From Candidatus Bathyarchaeum sp. (GTDB lineage Archaea; Thermoproteota; Bathyarchaeia; Bathyarchaeales; Bathyarchaeaceae), in assembly GCA_003096235.1 (NCBI GenBank), contig PIXT01000253.1, positions 1 through 28,937 of the forward strand: a stretch of DNA of 28,937 bases. Reading direction: 5' to 3'. The notes below the pieces were generated by a model that searched no databases, was not told where the DNA came from, and saw only the letters and a program-made list of their open reading frames with translations. This document shows, piece after piece, positions 14,784 to 22,553 of this stretch; the first letter of the stretch is position 1, and every line of letters starts with the position of its first letter. Position numbers and translations under genes: made by a program.

Positions 14784-16727
14784 CTACATCCTCTCCGGCG
14801 CCTCTATCCCAAGCAGTTTCAAGGCGTTCCGAAAAACTATTCGGGTAGCATCCACTAAAGCAAGACGGGCATCGCTGAGTCCAACTGAGTCCGCTTTTAT
14901 AACAGGCAGTTTCGTGTAGAACTTGTTAAACTTGTCAGCCAACATGTTAACGTAGTCTGCTATTGCGTTTGGTTTTAGATTCTCTGCAACATCCACGAAA
15001 ACCTCTGGAAAACGAGCCAAAGTCAACAATAAGTCACGCTCAATCTGGTCAACCAACAGGGAGTAATCAGCGTTTTCAGGTTCCCGTGACGCTTTCCGTA
15101 AGATGCTGCGAGCTCTAGCATGCGAGTATTGAATGTATGGGGCACTATTTTTTTCAAAGTCGAGCACTCGATCCCAAGTGAAGACCACAGGTTTGGTTGG
15201 GTCCACAGCTATCAGCGCGTATTTGACTGCGCCTTTTCCAACAAACACTGAAATCTGACGTTTTTCTTCTTCGGACAGTTGAGGAGAGCGCTTTGAAACT
15301 TCATTGTAGGCTCTTTGTGCTGCGCCATCCATAACCTCGTCAAGGGTGATGTAGCGTCCTCTGCGGCTGGACATGCGGTAGCCCGGAAGACGAACTAAAC
15401 TGTAAGCAAAATGGGTCAGTTTTGTTATGTAATCCACATGACCTAAAGCGCTCAACGCAAGTTTTAGCTGCAGCTGTGGAAGCGTTTGTTCCATGCCAAT
15501 CACGTTTACTACACGTTCGGCTCTTTGAAACTTCCATAAATGATACGCAATATCACGAGTTGTGTACAGAGAAGTTCCGTCAGCCCGCACCAAAGTTAAA
15601 GGAGTTAATTCGTGGTCGTCGCTGATGCCTAACTTTTTCTTGAGGTCCAAGTCGTATGCAACTTTTTCGGCATCAAACTCCAAAACACCGTTTTCCTCAA
15701 AAACATATGGAGTAGCCTTCAGCTGACCTATTACATTGTTAACGTCGCCGTTCCAAATCAGATCGCTTTCCCAATCCCAACAATCAACACTTATTTCGAC
15801 ACTGCACAGAGTTTCCCTAAATCCTTTGAGGCACAGTTCGCAAACCTCTCTTAACAACTGCTTTGCCTCTTCTTCACCTGCTTCGTATCCACGTATCAGT
15901 TTGCCGACTTGCTCTTCGGGGTTAGTGTCTTTGCTGATTTCAGCCAAAAGCTTAGCGAAAAGTTGCGGAAACCGCTCTTTCATCTCGGACGAAATTGAAA
16001 CCCATTCATCCAATGCTCGACGCAACTTTTTTGCTTCTTGTTCTTCCAGATTTTCTGCCTTAACCGCCTTTGTTAAGCGTTTAACTTCCATTATACAACA
16101 GGTAACAGTGTAGATTTCACCTATGAAACGGTCAGGCTTTCCTGTTGGTTTTGGTTTCCCCAGCTTCAAATATCCATATGCTATTACAGCGCTTTGGCGC
16201 CCAACATCATCCACATAATAGTGCATTGAAACTTCATGCCCACGATTCTTCAAAATACGAGAAATAGCATCCCCCAACATAGGGTTTCTTGCTTGTCCAA
16301 TATGAATAGGATGAACAGGGTTAACGCTGGTATGCTCAAGCAGAATCTTTTTCGGAACACTAGCTTTGACATACCCATATTCCACATCCAATGCCTTAAC
16401 GGACTCAAGTGTTAACCGAGAAAACGCTTCGGAATTAACACGAAAATTTACGTATCCTGCGCCAGCCGCTTGAACAGATTCAATCAACAAAAAATCTGAA
16501 ACATCTATGGCTTGCACAATTTCTTCCGCAATTGCTCTAGGCTTCTTTTTTGCGTACTTGGCAAGCTCAAAACATACAGAGGCTGCAAGTTCCCCGAACT
16601 CAAGGTTAGGAGGAACCTCAAGCAATATGGACGGTAAAGGAAAATCGGGATATAGCTGTTTTAGGGCATCCTTTAGAACTGTCTCGCATCCTGAATAGAA
16701 TTCGGAGAAGGGATTAACGCAAACCAT
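14784..16727 (-). CDS. argS: Arginyl-tRNA synthetase
   Basis: 647 residues. A class I synthetase that charges tRNA-Arg. An N-terminal Add-1 domain (LEVPPNLEFGELA) precedes the HIGH-type motif HPIHIGQARN around residues 139-148. The KMSKS-type loop appears as YRMSSRRGRYITLDEV, and the anticodon-binding DALR domain starts at HARARSILRKA. ATG 16727 is chosen because GGAAG lies just upstream; the frame extends to 16799 only because it reads through the adjacent tRNA. It ends in TAG. It follows tRNA-Arg by 19 nt, so both are probably transcribed together. Confidence 0.96.
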   Translation of the reverse strand: MVCVNPFSEFYSGCETVLKDALKQLYPDFPLPSILLEVPPNLEFGELAASVCFELAKYAKKKPRAIAEEIVQAIDVSDFLLIESVQAAGAGYVNFRVNSEAFSRLTLESVKALDVEYGYVKASVPKKILLEHTSVNPVHPIHIGQARNPMLGDAISRILKNRGHEVSMHYYVDDVGRQSAVIAYGYLKLGKPKPTGKPDRFIGEIYTVTCCIMEVKRLTKAVKAENLEEQEAKKLRRALDEWVSISSEMKERFPQLFAKLLAEISKDTNPEEQVGKLIRGYEAGEEEAKQLLREVCELCLKGFRETLCSVEISVDCWDWESDLIWNGDVNNVIGQLKATPYVFEENGVLEFDAEKVAYDLDLKKKLGISDDHELTPLTLVRADGTSLYTTRDIAYHLWKFQRAERVVNVIGMEQTLPQLQLKLALSALGHVDYITKLTHFAYSLVRLPGYRMSSRRGRYITLDEVMDGAAQRAYNEVSKRSPQLSEEEKRQISVFVGKGAVKYALIAVDPTKPVVFTWDRVLDFEKNSAPYIQYSHARARSILRKASREPENADYSLLVDQIERDLLLTLARFPEVFVDVAENLKPNAIADYVNMLADKFNKFYTKLPVIKADSVGLSDARLALVDATRIVFRNALKLLGIEAPERM

Positions 16728-16746
16728 TATGTTTTCTTCCTTTAAG

Positions 16747-16825
16747 TGGCGGGTCCGCGGGGATTTGAACCCCGGAGCTCCGGCTTCGCAGGCCAGCATC
16801 CTAATCCAGACTAGACAACGGACCC
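16747..16825 (-). tRNA. tRNA-Arg (anticodon GCG), with encoded CCA
   Basis: A full cloverleaf is visible on the minus strand. The acceptor stem is GGGTCCG/CGGACCC. The D arm has A14, GG and A21. The anticodon stem CTGGC/GCCGG has the loop CTGCGAA, giving anticodon GCG, which reads arginine CGC/CGU. The variable loop is AGCTC, and the T arm is CGGGG-TTCAAAT-CCCCG. The discriminator is G, and CCA is encoded at 16747-16749. It lies 19 nt upstream of argS on the same strand. Confidence 0.96.
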
Positions 16826-16849
16826 TTCACAGGAGGGAGACCAATCAGA

Positions 16850-16855
16850 CATAAG
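16850..16855 (-). promoter_or_regulatory. Possible TATA element of the tRNA-Arg/argS unit
   Basis: CTTATG on the minus strand, preceded by the purine-rich AAGAAAACC, lies about 25-30 nt upstream of the tRNA 5' end. The motif is weak and the call rests mainly on position. Confidence 0.3.
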
Positions 16856-17009
16856 AGGTTTTCTTTTGCAAAAACAGTTACGCGTGACATTGAAAGCAAA
16901 ACTTTATTGAATTGGTCGGAAACAAAAAAGATGAAAAAATGTGTTGCATCAAATTTAGTGATTTAATCCAGATAGATGCAACCGTTTTTCTGGTTCAAAT
17001 CTTGGTGAT

Positions 17010-18944
17010 TTATTTATTTTTGATGTAGGAGAGCATTCCGCCTGCTAGGATTATGTTGCGTTGTCGTTTTGTTAGTTCATAGGTTACTTGGAACTCTTTG
17101 TTTTTTGTAGCATTTTTTACGGTCAATGGTTCATTTTTTGATACTGCTTCTCGGATGTTGAGTATCTGGATTTCGTCTCCAGAATCTATTTGGTCATAGT
17201 CTGTTTCAGCTTTGAATGTCAAAGGAATGATTCCGAAGTTGATTAGATTCGCTGAATGTATTCTTTCAAAAGATTTCGCGAGCACAGCTTTTACGCCTAA
17301 AAACATTGGACACAACGCTGCATGCTCCCTTGAGCTGCCTTGACCGTAACTTAATCCAGCCACTATGATGTTGTGTTTTCCTTTGTCCCTGATTTTTGTG
17401 GCTCGTTTAAAGAACGTGTCATCCACTATTTCAAACACAAACTCGGAGTACTTCGGAACATTAGAGCGATATTTCATTCTAGCCCCAGCAGGAATTATGT
17501 GATCAGTGGTGATTTTGTCGCCAACCTTGATGGTAACGACTCCAGAGATGTTTTGCGGCATCGGAACATTAGATGGCGGTTCTCCGATGTTTGGACCCCG
17601 ATATACTTTGAGTTGTTCTGGATTTTGGGGGGGCAAAACAATCATGCTGTCGTCAGTATAGAAGCGCTCAGGCATCGTCACAAGCGGATAATCCAGTTCA
17701 AGATCTCGTGGATCAGTAAACTTGCCGGTGATGACTGCTGCAGCAGCGGTTTCAGGGCTTGCTAAATACAGGTTTGCAGTTTTTGTTCCAGAGCGCCCAA
17801 AAAAGTTCCTGTTTGATGTACGAATTGACACCGCATCTGTTTGAGGCGATTGGCTGTTTCCAATACAGAATCCGCAGACAGGCTCTGTGATTCTTGCGCC
17901 AGTTGAATAAAGGTCTGCGAGTGCTCCGTCACGTGCAAGGTTTTCAATTACCTGTTTTGAGCCTGGAGAAATAACAAAGCTGACAGACGGGTGTGCCGTT
18001 TTTCCTTTCAGAATTTTTGCGACAGTCATCAAATCTTTGTACGAAGAGTTAGTGCAACTTCCAATACACACCTGATTTACGGGTGTTCCACTGAGCTCTC
18101 TCACGGTTTTGATGTTGCCTGGGCTATGTGGAGTAGCGACTAATGGAACTACTTCACTTAAGTTAAGGTCGACTACCCGGTCATACTCTGCGTCAGGGTC
18201 AGCTTTGGCTTCAATCCAATCTGTTTCTCTGCCTTGAGCGGCTAGAAACTGTTTTGTGATTTCATCAGACGGAAAAATTGATGTAGTGACCCCACATTCT
18301 GCGCCCATGTTGGTTATTGTTGCACGTTCAGGAACAGAAAGGCTTTTCACGCCTTCACCACCGTATTCGAACACGGCGCCAACATTGCCTTTTGTGCTAA
18401 AAATTTCTAAAACCTTTAGAACTACATCTTTTGCGGAAACCCATGGTTTTAGTTTTCCGGTTAAATTTATTTTGATGACCTTTGGGCAGGTAAGATAGAA
18501 TGGTTCGCCTGCTAGGGCAACGGCAATATCTAAGCCTCCAGCGCCAATGGCGATCATTCCTATTCCGCCTGCAGTGGGCGTGTGGCTGTCAGAGCCTAAC
18601 AATGTCTTTGTTGGTTTTCCAAAGCGTTCAAGGTGAACTTGATGGCAAATTCCGTTTCCAGCTCGCGAGAGGTATATGCCATATTTGGCTGCGATTGACT
18701 GGAGATAACGGTGGTCGTCTGCGTTCTCAAATCCAATTTGGATTGTGTTATGGTCGATGTAGCTTACAGAAAGTTCTGTCTTGACTTTTGGAACGCCCAT
18801 TGCCTCAAATTGAAGATATGCCATGGTTCCAGTTGCATCTTGTGTCAAAGTTTGATCTATTCGGATTGCTATTTCTTTGCCTTGCTCAAATTTTCCCTCG
18901 ACAATGTGTTTTTCGAGTATCTTTTGAGTTACACTTTTGCCCAT
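17010..18944 (-). CDS. Aconitate hydratase (aconitase), single-chain type of about 645 residues
   Basis: 644 residues. Isomerises citrate and isocitrate through a [4Fe-4S] cluster in the citric acid cycle. Cluster cysteines appear at GSCTNSSY (C297) and EPVCGFCIGN (C357, C360). Substrate-binding motifs include GSDSHTPTAGG, TTDHIIPAG and the swivelling-domain GLSYGQGSSREHAA. The protein is shorter than the roughly 900-residue AcnA and matches the compact single-chain clade seen in Aquifex-like bacteria, clostridia and some archaea. Homoaconitase/LeuC-type activity cannot be fully excluded, but the fused small domain and motifs favour aconitase. ATG 18944 is preferred over TTG 18962 because AGGAG lies nine nucleotides upstream. 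A TATA-like AAAATAAAAGG complement at 18996-19006 would give a leader of about 30 nt. Confidence 0.92.
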   Translation of the reverse strand: MGKSVTQKILEKHIVEGKFEQGKEIAIRIDQTLTQDATGTMAYLQFEAMGVPKVKTELSVSYIDHNTIQIGFENADDHRYLQSIAAKYGIYLSRAGNGICHQVHLERFGKPTKTLLGSDSHTPTAGGIGMIAIGAGGLDIAVALAGEPFYLTCPKVIKINLTGKLKPWVSAKDVVLKVLEIFSTKGNVGAVFEYGGEGVKSLSVPERATITNMGAECGVTTSIFPSDEITKQFLAAQGRETDWIEAKADPDAEYDRVVDLNLSEVVPLVATPHSPGNIKTVRELSGTPVNQVCIGSCTNSSYKDLMTVAKILKGKTAHPSVSFVISPGSKQVIENLARDGALADLYSTGARITEPVCGFCIGNSQSPQTDAVSIRTSNRNFFGRSGTKTANLYLASPETAAAAVITGKFTDPRDLELDYPLVTMPERFYTDDSMIVLPPQNPEQLKVYRGPNIGEPPSNVPMPQNISGVVTIKVGDKITTDHIIPAGARMKYRSNVPKYSEFVFEIVDDTFFKRATKIRDKGKHNIIVAGLSYGQGSSREHAALCPMFLGVKAVLAKSFERIHSANLINFGIIPLTFKAETDYDQIDSGDEIQILNIREAVSKNEPLTVKNATKNKEFQVTYELTKRQRNIILAGGMLSYIKNK

Positions 18945-18995
18945 ACACGTTTTCTCCTGCAAGCACTTTTGTTGATTACAACCATACTAAAAACC

Positions 18996-19006
18996 TTTTA
19001 TTTTAT
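18996..19006 (-). promoter_or_regulatory. TATA-like element upstream of aconitase
   Basis: AAAATAAAAGG on the minus strand lies 52-62 nt upstream of ATG 18944. It would place transcription near 18975, leaving a leader of about 30 nt that contains the AGGAG site. Confidence 0.35.
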
Positions 19007-19145
19007 CTTAAAGTTTCCCAATTAACAATTTAGCTATAATTGGGTTTTAGTACGTAGTTTAATCTAACAGTTTTTTGCAGGTTTATTTGTAGAAATTGGT
19101 TAGTGTCAGATATTTTGTGTAAAAAAAGAAAGAAGAAGGGGTTGT

Positions 19146-19478
19146 TTAAGGGGTTAGCACATGTTTTAGTGTGTTTAATAGTTCCATGTTTGCTTTTGCT
19201 ACAGTTTCCAGAGCTTTTTCGCCCTTTTCTGTTATGTCGTAGACACGCTTTTTTGTTTCCCAGTCGCCTTTAACTAAACCGTCTCGCTCTAGCGCGTATA
19301 GATGTGAGTAAACTGTTCCAGAGCTTACTAATACACCAAATTTTTCATGGATAAAACTTATTGCATCATAGCCGCTCATAGCACCGTTTCTGAGTTCAGC
19401 GAGCATCAACACATCCATTACCGACTTTATGATTTGTTTCCTTAATTTCTCGACAGGTTCATTCTTTAGTAGAGACAA
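19146..19478 (-). CDS. PadR-family transcriptional regulator
   Basis: 110 residues, the small PadR type. The winged helix is recognisable as LMLAELRNGAMSGYDAISFIHEKFG, then SGTVYSHLYALERDGLVKGDW, then KRVYDITEKGEKAL, followed by a short dimerisation helix. PadR proteins usually repress genes for stress or efflux functions and often their own operon. Translation starts at TTG 19478, supported by a near-perfect GGAGGTGATC at 19483-19492. That SD lies inside the last four sense codons (LEVI) of the response regulator gene, which stops one base upstream. The two genes must be translated from the same message. Confidence 0.9.
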   Translation of the reverse strand: MSLLKNEPVEKLRKQIIKSVMDVLMLAELRNGAMSGYDAISFIHEKFGVLVSSGTVYSHLYALERDGLVKGDWETKKRVYDITEKGEKALETVAKANMELLNTLKHVLTP

Positions 19479-19479
19479 A

Positions 19480-19923
19480 TCAGATCACCTCCAATACTCC
19501 ATTTTGCAGTTTTTTACGGGGATTGTTTACCGCTTCATCAATGCACTTTTTAAGTACAGAAAAAACAACCTCAGGGTTACCATATTTTCCAACGAATGCT
19601 GTTGCACCTAAGTTGAATGCTTTGAGAGCTGTTTGTTTATCTTCGGTTACAGTGAACACAATGAATGGAATTTTGTTGCCGCGGTGTCGAAGCTCTTTAA
19701 GAAACTCGAAACCATCCATCACAGGCATTTGAACGTCACATACAATAACATCATATTGTGTATGAATCATTTTTTCAAAAGCCTCTTCGGCAGAGTTGGC
19801 TAACTGGATGCCATAATTGCACTGTAGACTTAAACACTTTTTTGCAGTTTCCACTAGTTGTGAATCGTCATCAACAAGAAGAACCCGAATAGGCCCTGTA
19901 TTATTCAAGTTCTGCACCGACAT
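19480..19923 (-). CDS. Single-domain response regulator (CheY-like receiver)
   Basis: 147 residues with one receiver domain. The acidic pair is in LLVDDD (D18, D19), the phosphoacceptor is D63 in VCDVQMPVMDG, the switch Thr is in VFTVTED, and the conserved Lys is K113 in FVGKYG. There is no DNA-binding output domain; the C-terminus is a short basic tail. The phosphoryl signal must therefore pass to a partner, and no histidine kinase lies in the window. ATG 19923 is the start: the frame extends upstream, but a TATA box (19944-19950) sits about 24 nt before ATG, implying a leaderless transcript. It forms an operon with padR. Confidence 0.92.
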   Translation of the reverse strand: MSVQNLNNTGPIRVLLVDDDSQLVETAKKCLSLQCNYGIQLANSAEEAFEKMIHTQYDVIVCDVQMPVMDGFEFLKELRHRGNKIPFIVFTVTEDKQTALKAFNLGATAFVGKYGNPEVVFSVLKKCIDEAVNNPRKKLQNGVLEVI

Positions 19924-19942
19924 CTGAAACTGAGTCTCATAA

Positions 19943-19965
19943 TGTATAAAAGAATTAAGTATACA
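19943..19965 (-). promoter_or_regulatory. Promoter with inverted repeat upstream of the response regulator/padR operon
   Basis: TGTATA (19943-19948) and TATACA (19960-19965) form a perfect inverted repeat with an 11-nt spacer. On the minus strand the downstream arm overlaps the TATA box TTTATAC (19944-19950), about 24 nt before ATG 19923. A protein bound here would block transcription. Autoregulation by PadR is an attractive inference, since PadR sites are short dyads, but it is untested. Confidence 0.5.
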
Positions 19966-20032
19966 GGTGTCACAAAATACGTCAAAAGTATTAAATCGTA
20001 ATACGTTGTAATATATAGAGCCGAGGAGGTAT

Positions 20033-20573
20033 TTGTTTAGCAAACCAAAAAAGAAAGACAATTGGGTTTTCCTTTAGAATAGATGAACAATGGCTCCAAA
20101 CGTTGCGCGAAGAAGCAAATAGACAAGGAATTAGCATCAACGCTCTAACAAACAAGATTCTACAAAACTACGATCAACACTGGAGATGGGCAGAACGCTT
20201 TGGTGCAGTATTCCTGACACGACAAACAATTGCCAGAATAATTGGTTGTTGTCCAGAGGCTAGAATCGTGCAAATCGCAAAAATATCAGGGTCAGCAGGC
20301 GCTAAAGACGCGTTACGAACAATGGGAATTTCTCCAACATACCAAAATTTGGTAAAGTTCGCCAAGAACAATATGGGTACATTTGGCAATTGGTTTGATT
20401 ACAGTCAACACACTAGAGGAAAAAAAGAAATCATTCATTTACGTCATGAACTAGGAAAAAATTGGAGTCTTTTCATAGCCAACCAAGTGTCTACGATGTT
20501 TGAGTCAATACTAAGCAAAACAGTAAAGAGCGAAATATTTGACAATTCTGCGACTCTAGAACTCACAATATAA
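20033..20573 (+). CDS. Ribbon-helix-helix domain regulator; N-terminus needs a one-base frame correction
   Basis: As read, the frame begins only at TTG 20103, cutting off the DNA-binding part. Upstream in the same frame the sequence reads KTIGFSFRIDEQWLQTLREE, a typical ribbon-helix-helix strand and helix that joins EANRQGISINALTNKILQNY. The natural start is TTG 20033, six nucleotides after GAGG (20023-20026), in a frame one base off. Dropping one A from the A6 run at 20047-20052 joins MFSKPKRK to KTIGFSF, giving about 180 residues. The C-terminal half contains LRHELGKNWSLFI, a pattern shared with archaeal RHH-fused proteins I have seen but cannot name. It is divergent from the response regulator/padR operon. 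Either a sequencing error or a recent mutation explains the break. Confidence 0.7.
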
Positions 20574-20581
20574 CAAATCCC

Positions 20582-20600
20582 TTTTTTCTTCTCCTTTTTT
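20582..20600 (+). terminator. T-rich termination tract after the RHH gene
   Basis: Two T6 tracts (20582-20587 and 20595-20600) lie 9-27 nt after the TAA at 20573. Archaeal RNA polymerase terminates at such T-rich tracts. No hairpin precedes them. Confidence 0.5.
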
Positions 20601-20677
20601 GCTAAAAATCAACAAAAACCACATCATTGATTGCTCAAAAGTGATTTAGAAAAGTTGGCTATTCACAAAATTTGGGT

Positions 20678-21220
20678 TTATTGACCTACAACTAATCCTG
20701 TTGTTTTTGTTCTTTCGTATATTTTATATCCAATACATGCACCAGCAGCACTTTCAATGATTAACACTGGAAACACGAACACAATTGTATTTACATACAT
20801 TGTTACAACATCGGGAGTAGAGAACAGATAAAAATTTAATACATTTAGTAGTGAAGACACCAAGTAAAATTCCGTGGTCATCATAATTGCCCACAACTTC
20901 AATTTGTTGCGTCTTTTAAAAAATCCATAAAGACTGTTGAATAAAATGTCTCCATGCAGCGAATTGATTATTATGGGCACTCTAGCGAGCATGTCAAATG
21001 GTTTTCCGCCTCCAAATGTTGGTAGAACAAGAAATGAAACCAATAGCCCTTGTAACAAAAACCGCCATCTTCTGCCGCCATAAAGTAGTAAAGCAAGACC
21101 AATGAGGATGGCGTTTCCAAATATTAACAAATAATTTGATCCAGGAATTCCACTAAAGAGGAAAGCCATCTGACTAACAGATATAACGTAAATAAAACCT
21201 GCAACGGAAATAAGAACCAC
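20678..21220 (-). CDS. Polytopic membrane protein of unknown function (possibly transporter-like)
   Basis: 180 residues from GTG 21220 with five or six hydrophobic segments. Conserved-looking loops are LLLYGGRRWRF and TFGGGKPFDMLARVPIIINSLHGD. Size and topology recall substrate-capture subunits of ECF transporters, but no family motif supports that. The start is doubtful. A strong GGAGGAG (21255-21261) sits nine nucleotides before a GTG at 21243-21245 whose frame stops at once. Removing one base from the T4 run at 21238-21241 would join that GTG to this frame as MESKDITNVVL. No SD precedes GTG 21220. The neighbour on the same strand is the tandem Lrp gene, about 145 nt upstream. Confidence 0.65.
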   Translation of the reverse strand: MVLISVAGFIYVISVSQMAFLFSGIPGSNYLLIFGNAILIGLALLLYGGRRWRFLLQGLLVSFLVLPTFGGGKPFDMLARVPIIINSLHGDILFNSLYGFFKRRNKLKLWAIMMTTEFYLVSSLLNVLNFYLFSTPDVVTMYVNTIVFVFPVLIIESAAGACIGYKIYERTKTTGLVVGQ

Positions 21221-21301
21221 GTTTGTGATGTCTTTACTTTTCCACGTTTGGCAACTCCTCCGTGGAACAGCATATTTAAAATTAAATGTATATAATATTT
21301 T

Positions 21302-21337
21302 TTAAAAAACAAAATTGAAACAAAAAATAAAGTTTCA
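21302..21337 (-). terminator. Hairpin plus T tract after the tandem Lrp gene
   Basis: On the minus strand TGAAAC and GTTTCA (arms at 21316-21321 and 21332-21337) can form a 6-bp stem with a 10-nt T-rich loop, followed by T runs to about 21302. It lies about 30 nt after the TAG at 21365. It also overlaps the AT-rich promoter region of the next minus-strand gene. Confidence 0.4.
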
Positions 21338-21364
21338 GATTATAACGGAAATTGGCTGAATAGT

Positions 21365-22348
21365 CTAAAATGTTGAAATGTAAGTTTTCGGACCGGGCAT
21401 TAAAGCGCGTCCTCTTGTCATTGTCGTTTCCATTCTTGTAATTCCGGATATACTAACGATTTTGTCTTGTATCGAGAATAAATGTTCCATATCCTTTACT
21501 CTAGCAGTTATAGATAGGTCAAAAACACCACTTGTCTTAAGAATTAAAACTATGTCTGGAATTATGCTGATTTTATCTATAACCTCAGACGAGCTCTTTT
21601 GCGAAATGAATGCTAAATTGAACATAGCCCGTCCAACATATCCTAGTTTTATTGGATTAATCTGAATTACAGATTTAATAATGCCATTTTGTTCAAGTTT
21701 TCTATATCTTCGAGAAACGGTATCTGTTGAAACATTCAATTCCTTGGCGATTTTTCGAAAAGATAATCGACTATTCTTACTCAACTTTTCAATTAGTTGT
21801 ATGTCCGTTTTGTCGATTTTGCTTTTGGTTTTTTTGATGCAATCCTTTGCAGGCATGTCTGTTTTCTCAGGTTTACTGGCTTTTTTGCCAATAGACAAAA
21901 CCGACAAGTTATCCACCATGTGCCTGATTCCAATCCAAATTTCTGTTTGCATCCCCAAGACTGATGGGACTTGCTTTATTGCGTGTTTAACGTCATCCAG
22001 CTCTTCCATGCTTTTTAGTGTAGCAACCACCCAGATTTTTGGTCCATTTCCGGTATTGACACCATATATGTTTTGTAGTTTTTTTATACTCTTTACGATT
22101 TGGTCTTGGTTCTTGGGGTCAATGGTAACAAAGATACTCCCCACCGTGTAGTAACCTAAGCGTGCGTAGTTAAGTTGAACAGTGGCTCCGACGATTATTC
22201 CGTCATTTTTCAGTTTTTTGTAGTGCTGCCAGATAATGTCTTTTGATACGCCAGCTTCTTTTGCAATTTTGTTGAAATTTTTGCGCCCATCTTGCAGTAA
22301 GTCTTTTAGAATCTTAGCGTCAATTTGGTCGATTTTAATCGAAGTCAC
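21365..22348 (-). CDS. Double-length Lrp/AsnC regulator (two HTH and two RAM domains)
   Basis: 327 residues, about twice the usual Lrp length of 150. Unit 1 (residues about 6-145) has an HTH from IDAKILKDLLQDGRKNFNKI to VSKDIIWQHYKKLKNDGII, then a RAM domain. A lysine-rich linker (GKKASKPEKTDMPAKDC) joins unit 2 (about 176-320), whose HTH is IDKTDIQLIEKLSKNSRLSF ... VSTDTVSRRYRKLEQNGIIK and which also has a RAM domain. Lrp proteins bind short palindromes as dimers or octamers; two units on one chain would act as a built-in dimer. The start appears to be GTG 22348 without an SD; a TATA-like CTATAAATG complement (22391-22401) is upstream. It ends in TAG and is divergent from the PQQ-propeller gene across a long near-palindrome. 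Confidence 0.88.
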   Translation of the reverse strand: MTSIKIDQIDAKILKDLLQDGRKNFNKIAKEAGVSKDIIWQHYKKLKNDGIIVGATVQLNYARLGYYTVGSIFVTIDPKNQDQIVKSIKKLQNIYGVNTGNGPKIWVVATLKSMEELDDVKHAIKQVPSVLGMQTEIWIGIRHMVDNLSVLSIGKKASKPEKTDMPAKDCIKKTKSKIDKTDIQLIEKLSKNSRLSFRKIAKELNVSTDTVSRRYRKLEQNGIIKSVIQINPIKLGYVGRAMFNLAFISQKSSSEVIDKISIIPDIVLILKTSGVFDLSITARVKDMEHLFSIQDKIVSISGITRMETTMTRGRALMPGPKTYISTF

Positions 22349-22390
22349 CGGATTTTCAGGTTGTGAGTTGAAAATAATTTGCGCACCAGT

Positions 22391-22401
22391 TCATTTATAG
22401 G
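22391..22401 (-). promoter_or_regulatory. TATA box of the tandem Lrp gene
   Basis: CCTATAAATGA on the minus strand lies 43-53 nt upstream of GTG 22348. It would start transcription near 22370. Confidence 0.45.
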
Positions 22402-22428
22402 TTCTCTAAATGCTTCAACCAAAATACT

Positions 22429-22472
22429 CGTACAATATCGTATATTTTCATAGTATTATACAGTATTGTACG
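22429..22472. promoter_or_regulatory. 44-bp near-palindrome between the tandem Lrp and PQQ-propeller genes
   Basis: The left arm CGTACAATATCGTATA (22429-22444) and right arm TATACAGTATTGTACG (22457-22472) are reverse complements except at two positions, around a 12-nt spacer. The outer 9 bp match perfectly. The element lies about 28 bp from the minus-strand TATA box (22391-22401) and about 24 bp from the plus-strand TATA box (22496-22504), so one bound protein could control both genes. The adjacent tandem Lrp is the obvious candidate. The palindrome is seen; the binder is inferred. Confidence 0.7.
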
Positions 22473-22495
22473 GAAAAATAGGTTTTTTTCGCAAA

Positions 22496-22504
22496 GCTTA
22501 AATG
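22496..22504 (+). promoter_or_regulatory. TATA-like element of the PQQ-propeller gene
   Basis: GCTTAAATG lies 50-58 nt upstream of ATG 22554. A start near 22527 would leave a leader of about 27 nt containing the AGAGG at 22538-22542. Confidence 0.4.
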
Positions 22505-22553
22505 TAAAACGATGTGAAAATAGACCAAGTAAATAAAAGAGGAAAAGAAAAAA

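Noticed and set aside
14753..14786. argS and traX lie in the same frame with only a TAG and 10 codons between, so readthrough would fuse them
   Set aside because: One in three gene pairs share frame by chance, and traX has its own GAGGAG and GTG.
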